Part shown: positions 35,962-44,440 of the stretch, in pieces
Layout of the letters: every line of letters starts with the position of its first letter
Numbering within the stretch: position 1 is the first letter of the stretch
Notes under the pieces: model-generated
Database searches by the model: none
What the model saw: the letters and a program-made list of their open reading frames with translations, nothing else
What the model was told of the DNA's origin: nothing
Position numbers and translations under genes: made by a program
NCBI RefSeq assembly: GCF_900103475.1
Contig: NZ_FNHG01000003.1
Location: 1 to 64,000, forward strand
Origin: Maricaulis salignorans
GTDB taxonomy: Bacteria; Pseudomonadota; Alphaproteobacteria; Caulobacterales; Maricaulaceae
Length of the DNA stretch: 64,000 nt
Direction: 5' to 3'

Positions 35962-36477
35962 ATGGACGCTTTGATCCGCGGGTTCGCATGCGCTATCGCT
36001 GGAGCTTGCCTGATGGCAACGCCGGCGGCGGCGCACCGGGTGCATGCCGGCGTCACCGACGTTGTCATTTCGGCCGCCACGGGTGAGTTGCAGATCAGTC
36101 ACCGCATCTATGGCCATGATCTGCTTGAGGCCCTCGGAGCGGACGTCGTGGACGAAGAGGCCTGGTATGCCTCCGCTGAAGGTCTTGCCGCGACAGGTCG
36201 CTATGCGCAGACCCGCTTTCGTATCGGGGAGGGCGATGGCCGCCTGCTCGAGCCGGTCTATGTCGGTGCGGAGCTCGATGGGGAGTTGCTGTGGATCTAT
36301 TTCGCCGCCCAGGCCCCGGCCGACACCTCGGCCTTTGTGGTCGATAATGACTTGCTTGCCGATGCCTTCGAGGATCAGGTGATGATGACGAATATCACGA
36401 TTGATAGCATCGTCAGGACGGCCATGCAGGGGCCAGGCCGGCGCGAACCCGTCCGTCTGCGGTTCTCCACAGACTAG
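35962..36477 (+). CDS. Small exported DUF6702-like protein
   Basis: A 171-residue protein with a signal peptide (cleavage near AAAHRVHAG) and a beta-rich mature part (VTDVVISAATGELQISHRIY, VYVGAELDGELLWIYFAAQ, MMTNITIDSIVRT). It resembles DUF6702 proteins, which in several phyla sit directly after M1 peptidase genes; this identification is from memory of the family. It begins 2 bases after the peptidase stop and is certainly co-translated. Function unknown, perhaps a partner of the peptidase. It ends on a CTAG shared with the convergent cyclase gene. Confidence 0.65.
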   Translation: MDALIRGFACAIAGACLMATPAAAHRVHAGVTDVVISAATGELQISHRIYGHDLLEALGADVVDEEAWYASAEGLAATGRYAQTRFRIGEGDGRLLEPVYVGAELDGELLWIYFAAQAPADTSAFVVDNDLLADAFEDQVMMTNITIDSIVRTAMQGPGRREPVRLRFSTD

Positions 36478-37661
36478 GCGGCGAGATCCAGCGCCCCGAC
36501 CTCGCCGACCACGACGCGGTTGCGGCCCGTGGTCTTGGCCTTGTAGAGGGCGCGGTCGGCAGCGCGATAGAGCTGGGCGAAATCGAGGTGCGCCCCAGAC
36601 TTGGCGAGGACACAGCCGACCGAGACGGTCAGGTCGATCTCACGTTCGCCGAACCGGGTCCGGTGGATCTCGATCGCGAGCCGCAAACGGTTGGCCGCCA
36701 TGACCAGTTCGGCCGCATCTCCGACATCGAAAATGACCGCAAACTCCTCGCCGCCGACACGCGCCAGGAAATCATGGGGCCGCACGGCGTCAGTCGCGAC
36801 GCTGGCGAGGTGCCGCAGCACCGCATCGCCGGCATCATGGCCATGCGTGTCATTGATTTTCTTGAAGTAATCGACATCGAAAATCGCCAGCGCGAAGAGT
36901 TGATCCTGCTTCCGCGATGAGCGCAGCCGGTGTGTGATCTCCTGCTCGAAAGCACGCCGATTGGGCAATTCGGTAAGCGCATCGCGATGCGCGAGACGTT
37001 CCAGCCGCGCCTGGGATTGGCCGGCGCTGAGCAGGAGATAGCCGAAAATGGCCGTGCATTCCGATGCCATCAAGCCAAGCATGGCGAGCGGCATGACCGG
37101 CGTTTGGTCATAAAAATTGGTCACATCGGGCTGGGTCAGCAATTGCCAGATGATCAGTCCCGACATCAATGCAATCGTGCTGCCCAGCGAGGATGCGAGC
37201 ACGAGGATGCTTGCCAGTCCGTCCCGACGGGCGATGAAATAAAGCCGTGTCAGGGTCAATAGATTGGCCAGTTGCAGGGTGACCGCGAAGGCGATGACGC
37301 GCATCGTGACGGAATTCTCGACCACCGCATACCAGCTCAAACTGGCGACCGCGAAGCTCCCGAGTGCAATATAGAAGGCGGGCGGGAAGGGGCGTTCGGC
37401 AAACTTGGCTGTCCCGTAGACCAGCATCAAACTCCCCGTCAGCGATACCATGTTGATCGTCACGATCCAGAAGGGAATATGGACCGCCAGGCTGTTTTCC
37501 CAGAATGACAGGGTCAGTCCCGTAGTGTGGACAGCGAGGCCCAGCGCCCACCATTTCACGCCGGCGCTCTCGCGATGGATACGCCAGTTCACGACGTGGA
37601 GCGCGCATCCGATCACCAGGATCAGGATCAAGGCTGTAGCGAGGGATTTGGTATCAAGCAT
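36474..37661 (-). CDS. Membrane diguanylate cyclase, copy 1
   Basis: Makes cyclic di-GMP from two GTP. It is 395 residues. Six or seven membrane helices fill the first 215 residues, followed by a GGDEF domain with active-site GGEEF (RVGGEEFAVIFD), metal-binding FDVDYFKKINDTHGHDAGD and an intact allosteric I-site RxxD (RPHD, five residues before GGEEF). Product inhibition is therefore expected. No EAL domain is present. The start MLDTKSLATALILIL was chosen to match its neighbour. It is the downstream twin of the next gene (same length, same architecture), 111 bases away. Confidence 0.9.
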   Translation of the reverse strand: MLDTKSLATALILILVIGCALHVVNWRIHRESAGVKWWALGLAVHTTGLTLSFWENSLAVHIPFWIVTINMVSLTGSLMLVYGTAKFAERPFPPAFYIALGSFAVASLSWYAVVENSVTMRVIAFAVTLQLANLLTLTRLYFIARRDGLASILVLASSLGSTIALMSGLIIWQLLTQPDVTNFYDQTPVMPLAMLGLMASECTAIFGYLLLSAGQSQARLERLAHRDALTELPNRRAFEQEITHRLRSSRKQDQLFALAIFDVDYFKKINDTHGHDAGDAVLRHLASVATDAVRPHDFLARVGGEEFAVIFDVGDAAELVMAANRLRLAIEIHRTRFGEREIDLTVSVGCVLAKSGAHLDFAQLYRAADRALYKAKTTGRNRVVVGEVGALDLAA

Positions 37662-37772
37662 CCGGCGAGTATCACGCCGCAACGGTGAATATCGGGTAGA
37701 CAGCCCGCATCCTGCCGCACTGAAATGCCACCCTAATTGAAGATAGCGTTAATACCGTCACAACGCTGCCGG

Positions 37773-38960
37773 TTAGGCCGCCATAGACACCGGTTCGACT
37801 TCGCCGACGACAACCCGGTTGCGGCCCGTTCCCTTGGCGCTGTAGAGCGCCTGGTCGGCCGCACGGTAAAGATTGCTGAAGTCGAGACCGTTCTCTGAGC
37901 GGGCCAGGACAGCGCCGACCGAGACCGTTACCGCGATGGCCGTCTCGTTGATCCGCGCGTGATTGATCTCGATCGCCAGCCGCAGGCGGTTGGCCGCCGT
38001 CACGAGTTCTGCGGCGTCCTCGACATCGAAAATCACCGCGAACTCTTCGCCGCCGACCCGGGCGAGAAAATCATGGGGCCGGACGGCCGCGGTCGCGACA
38101 CGGCCGAGATGGCGCAGCACCGCGTCACCGGCGTCATGGCCGTGAGTGTCATTGATTTGCTTGAAGTGATCGACATCGAAAATGGCCAGGGCGATCAGCC
38201 TGTCCGTCTTGCGCACCGATGCGAGGCGCTGGGTGACCGTGCGCTCGAATGCCCGCCGATTGGGCAGGCCAGTGAGGGGGTCGCTCAGTGCCAGTTGCTC
38301 GAGGCGCGCCTGTGAATAGCCCGAACTGAGCAGGAGATAGCCAAATATCATCGTCGTCTTGCAGGCGATCAGGGTGAGGAGTGCCAGCACGAGCACGTCA
38401 CTATTGGCGTACAGGCCAGCGATCTCCGGCTGGGATACGAGCTGCCAGGTGATGAGGCTGCCCATCAAGACGAAGAGGCTGACCACCGATGCTGCCAGCA
38501 CCACCACGCCCATCGCACCATCCCGGCGGGCGATATAGCCCAGTCGCGACAGGATCAGACTATTGCTGATCAACTGAACAAGACCGAAAACGCCGAGCCG
38601 CGTCGTTGCCGACGGTTCGATCAAGGTCGCCCAGCCAATGCCCACCACGATCAGGACACCCAGTGCGGTATAGACGGCGCGTGGCAGGGCGTGGCCGGAA
38701 AAGCAGGCCGTTCCATAGACCAGCATCACCATGCCGCTGAGGGCGAGGACATTGAAGAGCATCAGGAGAGGCATGATGGGGGCGCCACCGGCATTGGCGA
38801 CTGCGGTAGCAATGGCTCCGCAGGTTTGAACGCAAAGCCCGAGCGCCCACCATTTCGCACCCGGATTGTCGCGATGCATGCGCCAGTTCACCAGGTGCAA
38901 CCCGCTCCCGATAATCAGGATCAGGATCAGAGCGGTGGAGAGGGTCTTGGTATCAAGCAT
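37773..38960 (-). CDS. Membrane diguanylate cyclase, copy 2
   Basis: The second of a tandem pair, also 395 residues, with an N-terminal helix bundle and a GGDEF domain: FDVDHFKQINDTHGHDAGD, RPHD I-site, RVGGEEFAVIFD and a closing TGRNRVVVGEV. The GGDEF halves of the two copies are nearly identical, whereas the membrane sensor halves differ more (for example MHRDNPGAKWWALGLCVQTCG here). This fits duplication followed by sensor divergence. It starts with MLDTKTLSTALIL. It is divergent from lipA, and the shared 218-bp region must hold both promoters. Confidence 0.9.
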   Translation of the reverse strand: MLDTKTLSTALILILIIGSGLHLVNWRMHRDNPGAKWWALGLCVQTCGAIATAVANAGGAPIMPLLMLFNVLALSGMVMLVYGTACFSGHALPRAVYTALGVLIVVGIGWATLIEPSATTRLGVFGLVQLISNSLILSRLGYIARRDGAMGVVVLAASVVSLFVLMGSLITWQLVSQPEIAGLYANSDVLVLALLTLIACKTTMIFGYLLLSSGYSQARLEQLALSDPLTGLPNRRAFERTVTQRLASVRKTDRLIALAIFDVDHFKQINDTHGHDAGDAVLRHLGRVATAAVRPHDFLARVGGEEFAVIFDVEDAAELVTAANRLRLAIEINHARINETAIAVTVSVGAVLARSENGLDFSNLYRAADQALYSAKGTGRNRVVVGEVEPVSMAA

Positions 38961-39030
38961 GACGCAATGTCGCACCGAATGATGAATGCCCGGTAAGCAA
39001 GATGTCAAAATAGTGTCGCAAGCCATTGAG

Positions 39031-39059
39031 TTGACGTGCTAAATTGCGATTTTGTTAAC
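39031..39059 (+). promoter_or_regulatory. Candidate lipA promoter
   Basis: TTGACG (39031-39036), a 17-base spacer and GTTAAC (39054-39059) in the divergent space before lipA. The -35 is good and the -10 poor, so this is tentative. Confidence 0.3.
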
Positions 39060-39178
39060 TTTCGTCGCACACCGATTTCTGTCGCAGACTGCGGGCAGGA
39101 CGGATGCTTGGCGCAGAAGGCCTGGGGAAACCGCAGGCTCGGCTTGATCACGTCGGCGCTCCGGCTTACATGGCGGGC

Positions 39179-40180
39179 ATGGCCAATCTGATCGACAACA
39201 CCGTGCCTTCCGGCACACCGTCCACCGCGTCCTCCAGCGCGACCGAAGCGCGTGCAGCGCGGCATCCGGAAAAGCAGAAGCGCGCCGATACGCCGGTTCT
39301 GCGCAAGCCGGACTGGATCCGCGTGCGGGCGCCATTGGGCAAGGTGTTTGCCGAGACCCAGAAGATTGTCACCGAAGGTGAACTGGTCACGGTGTGCCAG
39401 GAAGCCGGTTGTCCGAATATCGGTGAATGCTGGGAGCAAAAACACGCGACCTTCATGATCCTCGGCGATACCTGCACCCGCGCCTGCTCCTTCTGCAATG
39501 TGAAAACGGGGCTGCCCGGGCCCGTCGATGCCGACGAGCCGCGCCGCGTTGCCGAGGCCGTCGCCAAGATGGGGCTGAAGCATGTCGTCATCACCTCGGT
39601 TGATCGCGATGATCTCGCCGATGGTGGCGCTCAGCACTTCGTCGAGGTGATCGAGGCGATCCGCACCATAGCGCCAGGCACCACGATCGAGATCCTGACC
39701 CCGGATTTCCTGCGCAAGCCTGGTGCGGCGGAAGCGGTGATCGACGCCAAGCCGGACGTATTCAACCATAATCTGGAAACCGTGCCGCGCCTCTATCTGT
39801 CGATCCGTCCTGGCGCGCGCTATTTCCATTCCCTGCGTCTGCTGGAACGTGTGAAAGATCGCGATCCGGAGCAATTCACCAAATCCGGCATCATGGTCGG
39901 CCTCGGCGAGGGCAAGGAAGAAGTGATGCAGGTCATGGACGATATGCGCTCGGCCGGCATCGATTTTCTCACCATCGGTCAATATCTGCAGCCAACGCGC
40001 AAACACGCCGCCGTGGAACGTTTCGTCACGCCGGAAGAATTCAAGGCCTATGAGACAATTGCCCGGGCCAAGGGATTTTTGATGGTCTCCGCCACGCCGC
40101 TGACGCGCTCGAGCCATCATGCCGGTGAGGATTTTGCCCGTTTGCGCGCCGCGCGGGAAGCGTCACTGGGCCGCGTGTGA
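39179..40180 (+). CDS. lipA: Lipoyl synthase
   Basis: A radical-SAM enzyme inserting two sulfurs into octanoyl groups to make lipoyl cofactor for PdhB, PdhC and other complexes. It is 333 residues. The auxiliary cluster cysteines are in [13 protein letters not shown], and the radical-SAM CxxxCxxC is in [15 protein letters not shown]. Also visible are [38 protein letters not shown] and the C-terminal [10 protein letters not shown], whose Ser serves as a cluster ligand in the family. MANLID at 39179 matches alphaproteobacterial starts; ATG 39170 is the alternative. Confidence 0.97.
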   Translation: MANLIDNTVPSGTPSTASSSATEARAARHPEKQKRADTPVLRKPDWIRVRAPLGKVFAETQKIVTEGELVTVCQEAGCPNIGECWEQKHATFMILGDTCTRACSFCNVKTGLPGPVDADEPRRVAEAVAKMGLKHVVITSVDRDDLADGGAQHFVEVIEAIRTIAPGTTIEILTPDFLRKPGAAEAVIDAKPDVFNHNLETVPRLYLSIRPGARYFHSLRLLERVKDRDPEQFTKSGIMVGLGEGKEEVMQVMDDMRSAGIDFLTIGQYLQPTRKHAAVERFVTPEEFKAYETIARAKGFLMVSATPLTRSSHHAGEDFARLRAAREASLGRV

Positions 40181-40680
40181 CTGTCTCGCTGACCGAGACC
40201 TTGCGCCTGTTCCATGACGCCGGCGATTTGTTCGAACTCGTCTCGGATGTCCGCCGTTATCCCGATTTCATTCACCAGATCACCGCGATGCGGGTTCTGA
40301 AGGAAAGCCGGGACGGTGCCGTCACCCGGCTGACTGCCGAGGCGCGGATTCGCTATAAATTTGTCACCGAACGCTTCACCAGTGCGGTGAGGGCGGATGC
40401 CGATGCCCGCACGATTGATGTCGGTTTTGTCGCCGGGCCCTTCCGCGTGCTGGAGAATAACTGGCGATTCTATCCGCTGTCGGATGGCTCAACCCTGGTG
40501 AAATTTCACATCAAGGCAGCCTTCAGGAATGTTGTCCTGCAGATGCTGCTCGATAGCCAGCGCGACCGCGCCGCGCATATCCTGATCAAACGTTTTTCCG
40601 ACGAGGCCGAGCGGCGCTTCGCCTCAGTCGGCGATCCTCGTCTCGACCTCAGCGATGAGATCGACGCCCTCACTAAATAG
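40177..40680 (+). CDS. Coq10/RatA-type START-domain protein
   Basis: A 167-residue protein of the polyketide cyclase/START-like superfamily (COQ10/RatA branch): [55 protein letters not shown] and a C-terminal helix ([18 protein letters not shown]). Eukaryotic COQ10 binds ubiquinone and supports respiration; E. coli RatA was reported to interfere with ribosome association, so bacterial roles are mixed. A GTG start overlaps the lipA stop as GTGA, and the lipA-coq10 pairing favours a quinone or lipid role. Its last 57 bases overlap pncC on the other strand. Confidence 0.8.
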   Translation: MTVSLTETLRLFHDAGDLFELVSDVRRYPDFIHQITAMRVLKESRDGAVTRLTAEARIRYKFVTERFTSAVRADADARTIDVGFVAGPFRVLENNWRFYPLSDGSTLVKFHIKAAFRNVVLQMLLDSQRDRAAHILIKRFSDEAERRFASVGDPRLDLSDEIDALTK

Positions 40681-41145
40681 CGCCAGCGCGGTTTCAACTG
40701 CGGCGAGCCGCACATTGTTGCGGCCGCGATCACCAAGCCGTTTGCACACGACGCGAACCGGATGGTCCCGCAGGGCCAGGCCGAAATAGACCAGGCCGGC
40801 CGGTTTGCGCGCCGAGCCGCCGGGGCCGGCAATGCCGGTGATCGATACCGCGATATCGGCGTTGGACTTGAGCAGGCATTGCGTCGCCATACGGCTGGCG
40901 ACCTCCGCCGAGACGGCACCATGGGCCGCGATGATGGCGGCGGGAATGCCGAGCAATTCGGTCTTGGATTCATTGCTATAGGTGACGAAGCCACGCTCAA
41001 ACACGTCTGAGGCCCCGGCAATACTGGTCAGCAGACCGGCGACCAGCCCGCCGGTGCAGCTCTCCGCTGTTGCCATGATGACTCCGGCTGTGCGGGCATG
41101 GTCGAGGACGTCTTCGGCCCTGCGGGTGAGTGGTTCGGAAAACAT
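40624..41145 (-). CDS. pncC: Nicotinamide-nucleotide amidase (CinA C-terminal domain)
   Basis: A stand-alone CinA-C domain of 173 residues that deamidates nicotinamide mononucleotide to nicotinic acid mononucleotide in NAD recycling. Motifs are ATAESCTGGLVAGLLTSIAG with the catalytic Ser, GFVTYSNESKTELLGI, HGAVSAEVA and SITGIAGPGG. The N-terminal CinA domain is absent, as in E. coli PncC. The start overlaps the ispDF stop as TGATG, so it is coupled to that gene. The 3' end overlaps the opposing coq10-like gene by 57 bases. Confidence 0.92.
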   Translation of the reverse strand: MFSEPLTRRAEDVLDHARTAGVIMATAESCTGGLVAGLLTSIAGASDVFERGFVTYSNESKTELLGIPAAIIAAHGAVSAEVASRMATQCLLKSNADIAVSITGIAGPGGSARKPAGLVYFGLALRDHPVRVVCKRLGDRGRNNVRLAAVETALALFSEGVDLIAEVETRIAD

Positions 41146-42299
41146 CAGATCATCCTCGCTGACACAATGGCCTGGGCGGCCAGACCTTCACCGCGGCCGG
41201 TGAAGCCGAGCCGCTCTGTCGTCGTTGCCTTGATATTGACCCGTCGGGCCTGAAGGCCCAGCAATTGCGCCACCCGTTGGCGCATTGCATCCCGGTGCGG
41301 GCCAATTTTGGGGCGTTCGCCTATCAGGGTGATGTCCGCATGCAAAAGCGTTCCACCGGCCTGGCGCAATAATTCAACCGCATGGCTGACGAATTGGTGC
41401 GATGCGGCACCTTTCCAGCGTGCATCGCTCGGGCTGAAATGCTGGCCGATATCGCCTTCGCCCGCCGCGCCGAGAATGGCGTCGGTCAGGGCGTGCAGGC
41501 CGACATCGGCGTCGGAATGCCCGACCAGGCCGAGCCCGTCGCGAATTTCGATGCCGCACAGCATCATGGAGTCCGCCGCTTCAAGGCGATGAACATCGAA
41601 GCCCTGACCGGTGACGGTGATCGCAGTATTCGGATTCAACATCGCTTCGGCCCGCTCAAAATCGTCTGGAGTGGTCAGTTTGAAATTCCCGGCCTCACCG
41701 GGGAGAGTTTGGACCGGCTGGCCTGCGGCCATCGCCACGGCTGCATCATCGGGCAGGGCGGTCTCGCCCAGTGCGCGATAGGCCTGCATCAGGGGCGCGT
41801 AGTGAAAGGCCTGCGGCGTCTGTGCGCCAGCATATTCGGCGCGATCCACGGCCGCGATCATCCGGCCCTGGCTATCCCGGCGGATCATGGCATCCACGCC
41901 GGGGGTCACCGGGATCACGGCGCCATGGACTGCCAGCGCCTCTGCGATCCGGCCGATCAGCGCTGCGCTGATAAAGGGCCTCGCCGCGTCGTGGATCATC
42001 ACCGCATCGGGGGCGTGGTGTTCCAGCGCCTGAAGCCCGGCGCGAACGGAGGCCGTGCGTGTCGCGCCGCCTGTCACGGTTTCCACCGGGCCGGGCAGGA
42101 GCGAAGCAAGCTCTTCAAATCGCTCACCATCCTGGTCCCCGATCACGGCGATCACGGGCCCGATGGCGGGATGGGACAGGAAGGCATCCAGCGTGCGCGC
42201 CAGCACCGAACGCCCGCCGATTTCGCGGTATTGCTTGGGAATTTCCCCGCCCGCGCGGGTGCCGCGGCCGGCGGCTACGATAATGGCACCGATTTTCAT
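41145..42299 (-). CDS. ispDF: Bifunctional IspD/IspF (MEP isoprenoid pathway)
   Basis: A fusion of 2-C-methyl-D-erythritol 4-phosphate cytidylyltransferase and the 2,4-cyclodiphosphate synthase, two non-consecutive steps of the MEP pathway. It is 384 residues. The IspD part (1-225) has IIVAAGRGTRAGGEIPKQY, HDAARPFISA and GAQTPQAFHY. The IspF part (230-384) has GQGFDVHRLE, GLVGHSDADVGLHALTDAILGA, the zinc/cyclase site DIGQHFSPSD and NIKATTTERLGFTGRGEG. This fusion is characteristic of alphaproteobacteria. MKIGAIIVAAG at 42299 is the natural start. Confidence 0.96.
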   Translation of the reverse strand: MKIGAIIVAAGRGTRAGGEIPKQYREIGGRSVLARTLDAFLSHPAIGPVIAVIGDQDGERFEELASLLPGPVETVTGGATRTASVRAGLQALEHHAPDAVMIHDAARPFISAALIGRIAEALAVHGAVIPVTPGVDAMIRRDSQGRMIAAVDRAEYAGAQTPQAFHYAPLMQAYRALGETALPDDAAVAMAAGQPVQTLPGEAGNFKLTTPDDFERAEAMLNPNTAITVTGQGFDVHRLEAADSMMLCGIEIRDGLGLVGHSDADVGLHALTDAILGAAGEGDIGQHFSPSDARWKGAASHQFVSHAVELLRQAGGTLLHADITLIGERPKIGPHRDAMRQRVAQLLGLQARRVNIKATTTERLGFTGRGEGLAAQAIVSARMI

Positions 42300-42383
42300 A
42301 TACAGGCCTCGTCCATTGCCGCAGCGCAGCAAGATCGCTAGCTTGCCCGGCTTACGCTGCAACCGGTTGAATTGTCCAGACGC

Positions 42384-43388
42384 ATGAGTTTCTTCATCGG
42401 CCCCCATGAGATCGCGATTCCGGCGGTTCTGGCACCCATGTCCGGTGTGACGGATCTGCCCTTTCGCCGCCAGGCCCAGCGTTTCGGTGCCGGTATGGTG
42501 GTGTCGGAAATGGTCGCCAGTGACGCGCTGGCGCGCGGCCGGATCGATATGGTGCGCAAGGCAGCTGCCGATGCGAGCCTTGCGCCGCGGGTGATCCAGC
42601 TGGCCGGGCGTCAGGCGGAGTGGATGGCTGAAGGCGCCCGCATTGCGCAGGCGGCCGGTGCCGATATTGTCGATATCAATATGGGCTGTCCGGCCCGGCA
42701 GGTGACCAAGGGTTTGTCCGGCTCGGCCCTGATGCGCGATCTTGACCATGCCATGACGCTGATCGATGCGACGCTGGCAGCGGTCACCATTCCGGTGACC
42801 CTGAAAATGCGCCTCGGCTGGGATCATGACTGCCTCAATGCGCCGGAACTGGCGCGGCGGGCTGTCGATGCCGGGGTTGCGATGATCACCGTGCATGGCC
42901 GCACGCGGCAGCAATTCTACACCGGTCAGGCCGACTGGAGCGCGGTGCGCGCCGTGCGCGATGCGGTGCAGGTTCCTCTGCTGGTCAATGGCGATATCGC
43001 GACCCTTGAACAGGCCGGTGAGGCGCTCACCCGGTCGGGCGCGGATGGCGTGATGGTCGGGCGGGCAGCGCAGGGACGCCCCTGGCTGGTCGGCGAGATC
43101 GGTGCGGGGCTGCTCACTGGCACCATGCCGGTCACACCCTGGGCGACCAAGGTGGAGGCGCTGATGGAACAGGCTGCCGAAGCGTATGAATTCTACGGCG
43201 AAGCCCTGGGCGTACGGATGATGCGCAAGCATTTCGCCTCTTTCCTCGAATTCGATGGCGGCCATATGGCCCCGGAGGGCCTGACCGCCATCCGCGATGT
43301 GCTGTGCCGATCCAGGGAGCCCGCCGCCATCCGCGACGCGCTTCACCGCCTGCTGGAGCATGAACCCGGCCGCCGGATCGCGGCATGA
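42384..43388 (+). CDS. dusB: tRNA-dihydrouridine synthase DusB (NifR3)
   Basis: An FMN enzyme that reduces uridine to dihydrouridine in tRNA, 334 residues. Motifs are LAPMSGVTDLPFR, the active-site Cys in DINMGCPARQVTKG, SALMRDLDHA, LKMRLGWD, ITVHGRTRQQFYTG, LLVNGDI and GVMVGRAAQGRPW. Known historically as nifR3, it is often the first gene of the ntrBC operon, as here: its stop overlaps the ntrB start (ATGA). ATG at 42384 is preferred over TTG 42372. Confidence 0.95.
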   Translation: MSFFIGPHEIAIPAVLAPMSGVTDLPFRRQAQRFGAGMVVSEMVASDALARGRIDMVRKAAADASLAPRVIQLAGRQAEWMAEGARIAQAAGADIVDINMGCPARQVTKGLSGSALMRDLDHAMTLIDATLAAVTIPVTLKMRLGWDHDCLNAPELARRAVDAGVAMITVHGRTRQQFYTGQADWSAVRAVRDAVQVPLLVNGDIATLEQAGEALTRSGADGVMVGRAAQGRPWLVGEIGAGLLTGTMPVTPWATKVEALMEQAAEAYEFYGEALGVRMMRKHFASFLEFDGGHMAPEGLTAIRDVLCRSREPAAIRDALHRLLEHEPGRRIAA

Positions 43389-44440
43389 CAGGCCCGGCGC
43401 GCAGCGCGGCGGACTGGGCGCTCGGCGCGGCGGAACAGGCCGCTATCCCGATTATCGTCTTCACCGCCGAGCCACGTCTGGCCTGGGCCAACCAGCCGGC
43501 ACAGGAATGGTTTGGCCTCTCGCTTCGCACCCTGCAACGCGCCGACCTGCGTCTGGCTTTCCCGGGTAGCGGGCGTCTGCTGGATTGCGTCGCACAGGCC
43601 GCCGCCGACCGCCGGACGGTTGTCGCATTGGGCGAGGGGCTTGGGGCCAATGGCGTCAGTGATCTGCACGCTTGCTGGTCGGAAGAGCTTGAGATGGTGA
43701 CGCTTTCGATATTGCCGCATTGCGAGACCGGACCGCGCGCGTCGCAAGCCGCCGCGCTCGGATTTGGCCGCATGCTGGCGCATGAGCTGAAGAACCCGTT
43801 GGCCAGTGTGCGCGGCGCGGCCCAGCTGATCGAGCGGGAAACGGACCTTGACGCCACGGCTGAACTGGCGCGCATTATCATCCAGGATGTCGACCGCATC
43901 ACCCGCCTGGCCGATCACTGGAGCGGGGTTGGCGATATCCAGCTCGGAGCCCTGTCTCTGGTCAATCCCAATCGTCTGGCCCTGACGGCGATCGAGAGTC
44001 TGGTGCGGGCCAATCCGGCCGCGGCCGGGATGATCGAGGAGCGTTTTGACCCATCCTTGCCGGACGCCTGGGGCGATGCCGATCTGCTGCATCAGACGGT
44101 GGTCAATCTGCTGCAGAATGCCCTCGACGCGGTCGCAGGCCTCAACGAGCCGAAAATCACGATCACGACCCGCTTCGATACCGGGCCGCGCAGTCGCAAT
44201 GGCGATGTCGCCGCACCGCTTTTGCTCTCGGTGACGGATAATGGCGCCGGAATTCTGGCCTCGCTCGGCAGCGGGATCTTTACACCTTTCGTCACCACCA
44301 AGCCGGCCGGCGAAGGTTTGGGGCTGGCCTTTTCCGCTCGCATCACAGCCTTGCATGACGGGCAGCTCGATTATGACAGTGCGCCCGGCCGCACCGTCTT
44401 CAACCTGCGTCTGCCGATCTCCAGGGGAGAGTTGACATGA
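43385..44440 (+). CDS. ntrB: Nitrogen-regulation sensor kinase NtrB
   Basis: A 351-residue soluble two-component histidine kinase. It has a PAS-like input domain (about 15-120), a HisKA domain with the phosphorylated His in MLAHELKNPLASVRGAAQL (H about 136) and an HATPase domain with VVNLLQNALDAV (N box), SVTDNGAGI (G1) and FTPFVTTKPAGEGLGLAFS (F/G2). It phosphorylates NtrC in response to nitrogen status, via GlnB in known systems. Translation is coupled to dusB and to ntrC by 4-base overlaps on both sides. Confidence 0.93.
   Translation: MTGPARSAADWALGAAEQAAIPIIVFTAEPRLAWANQPAQEWFGLSLRTLQRADLRLAFPGSGRLLDCVAQAAADRRTVVALGEGLGANGVSDLHACWSEELEMVTLSILPHCETGPRASQAAALGFGRMLAHELKNPLASVRGAAQLIERETDLDATAELARIIIQDVDRITRLADHWSGVGDIQLGALSLVNPNRLALTAIESLVRANPAAAGMIEERFDPSLPDAWGDADLLHQTVVNLLQNALDAVAGLNEPKITITTRFDTGPRSRNGDVAAPLLLSVTDNGAGILASLGSGIFTPFVTTKPAGEGLGLAFSARITALHDGQLDYDSAPGRTVFNLRLPISRGELT

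Noticed and set aside
39005-40120. Long antisense open frame across lipA
   Set aside because: It is fully opposite a clearly conserved gene; the composition (His/Gly/Arg/Asp-rich) is typical of antisense frames in GC-rich DNA.
42300-43361. Upstream extension of ispDF to 738 residues
   Set aside because: The extension is antisense to dusB; IspD has its normal start MKIGAIIVAAG at 42299.
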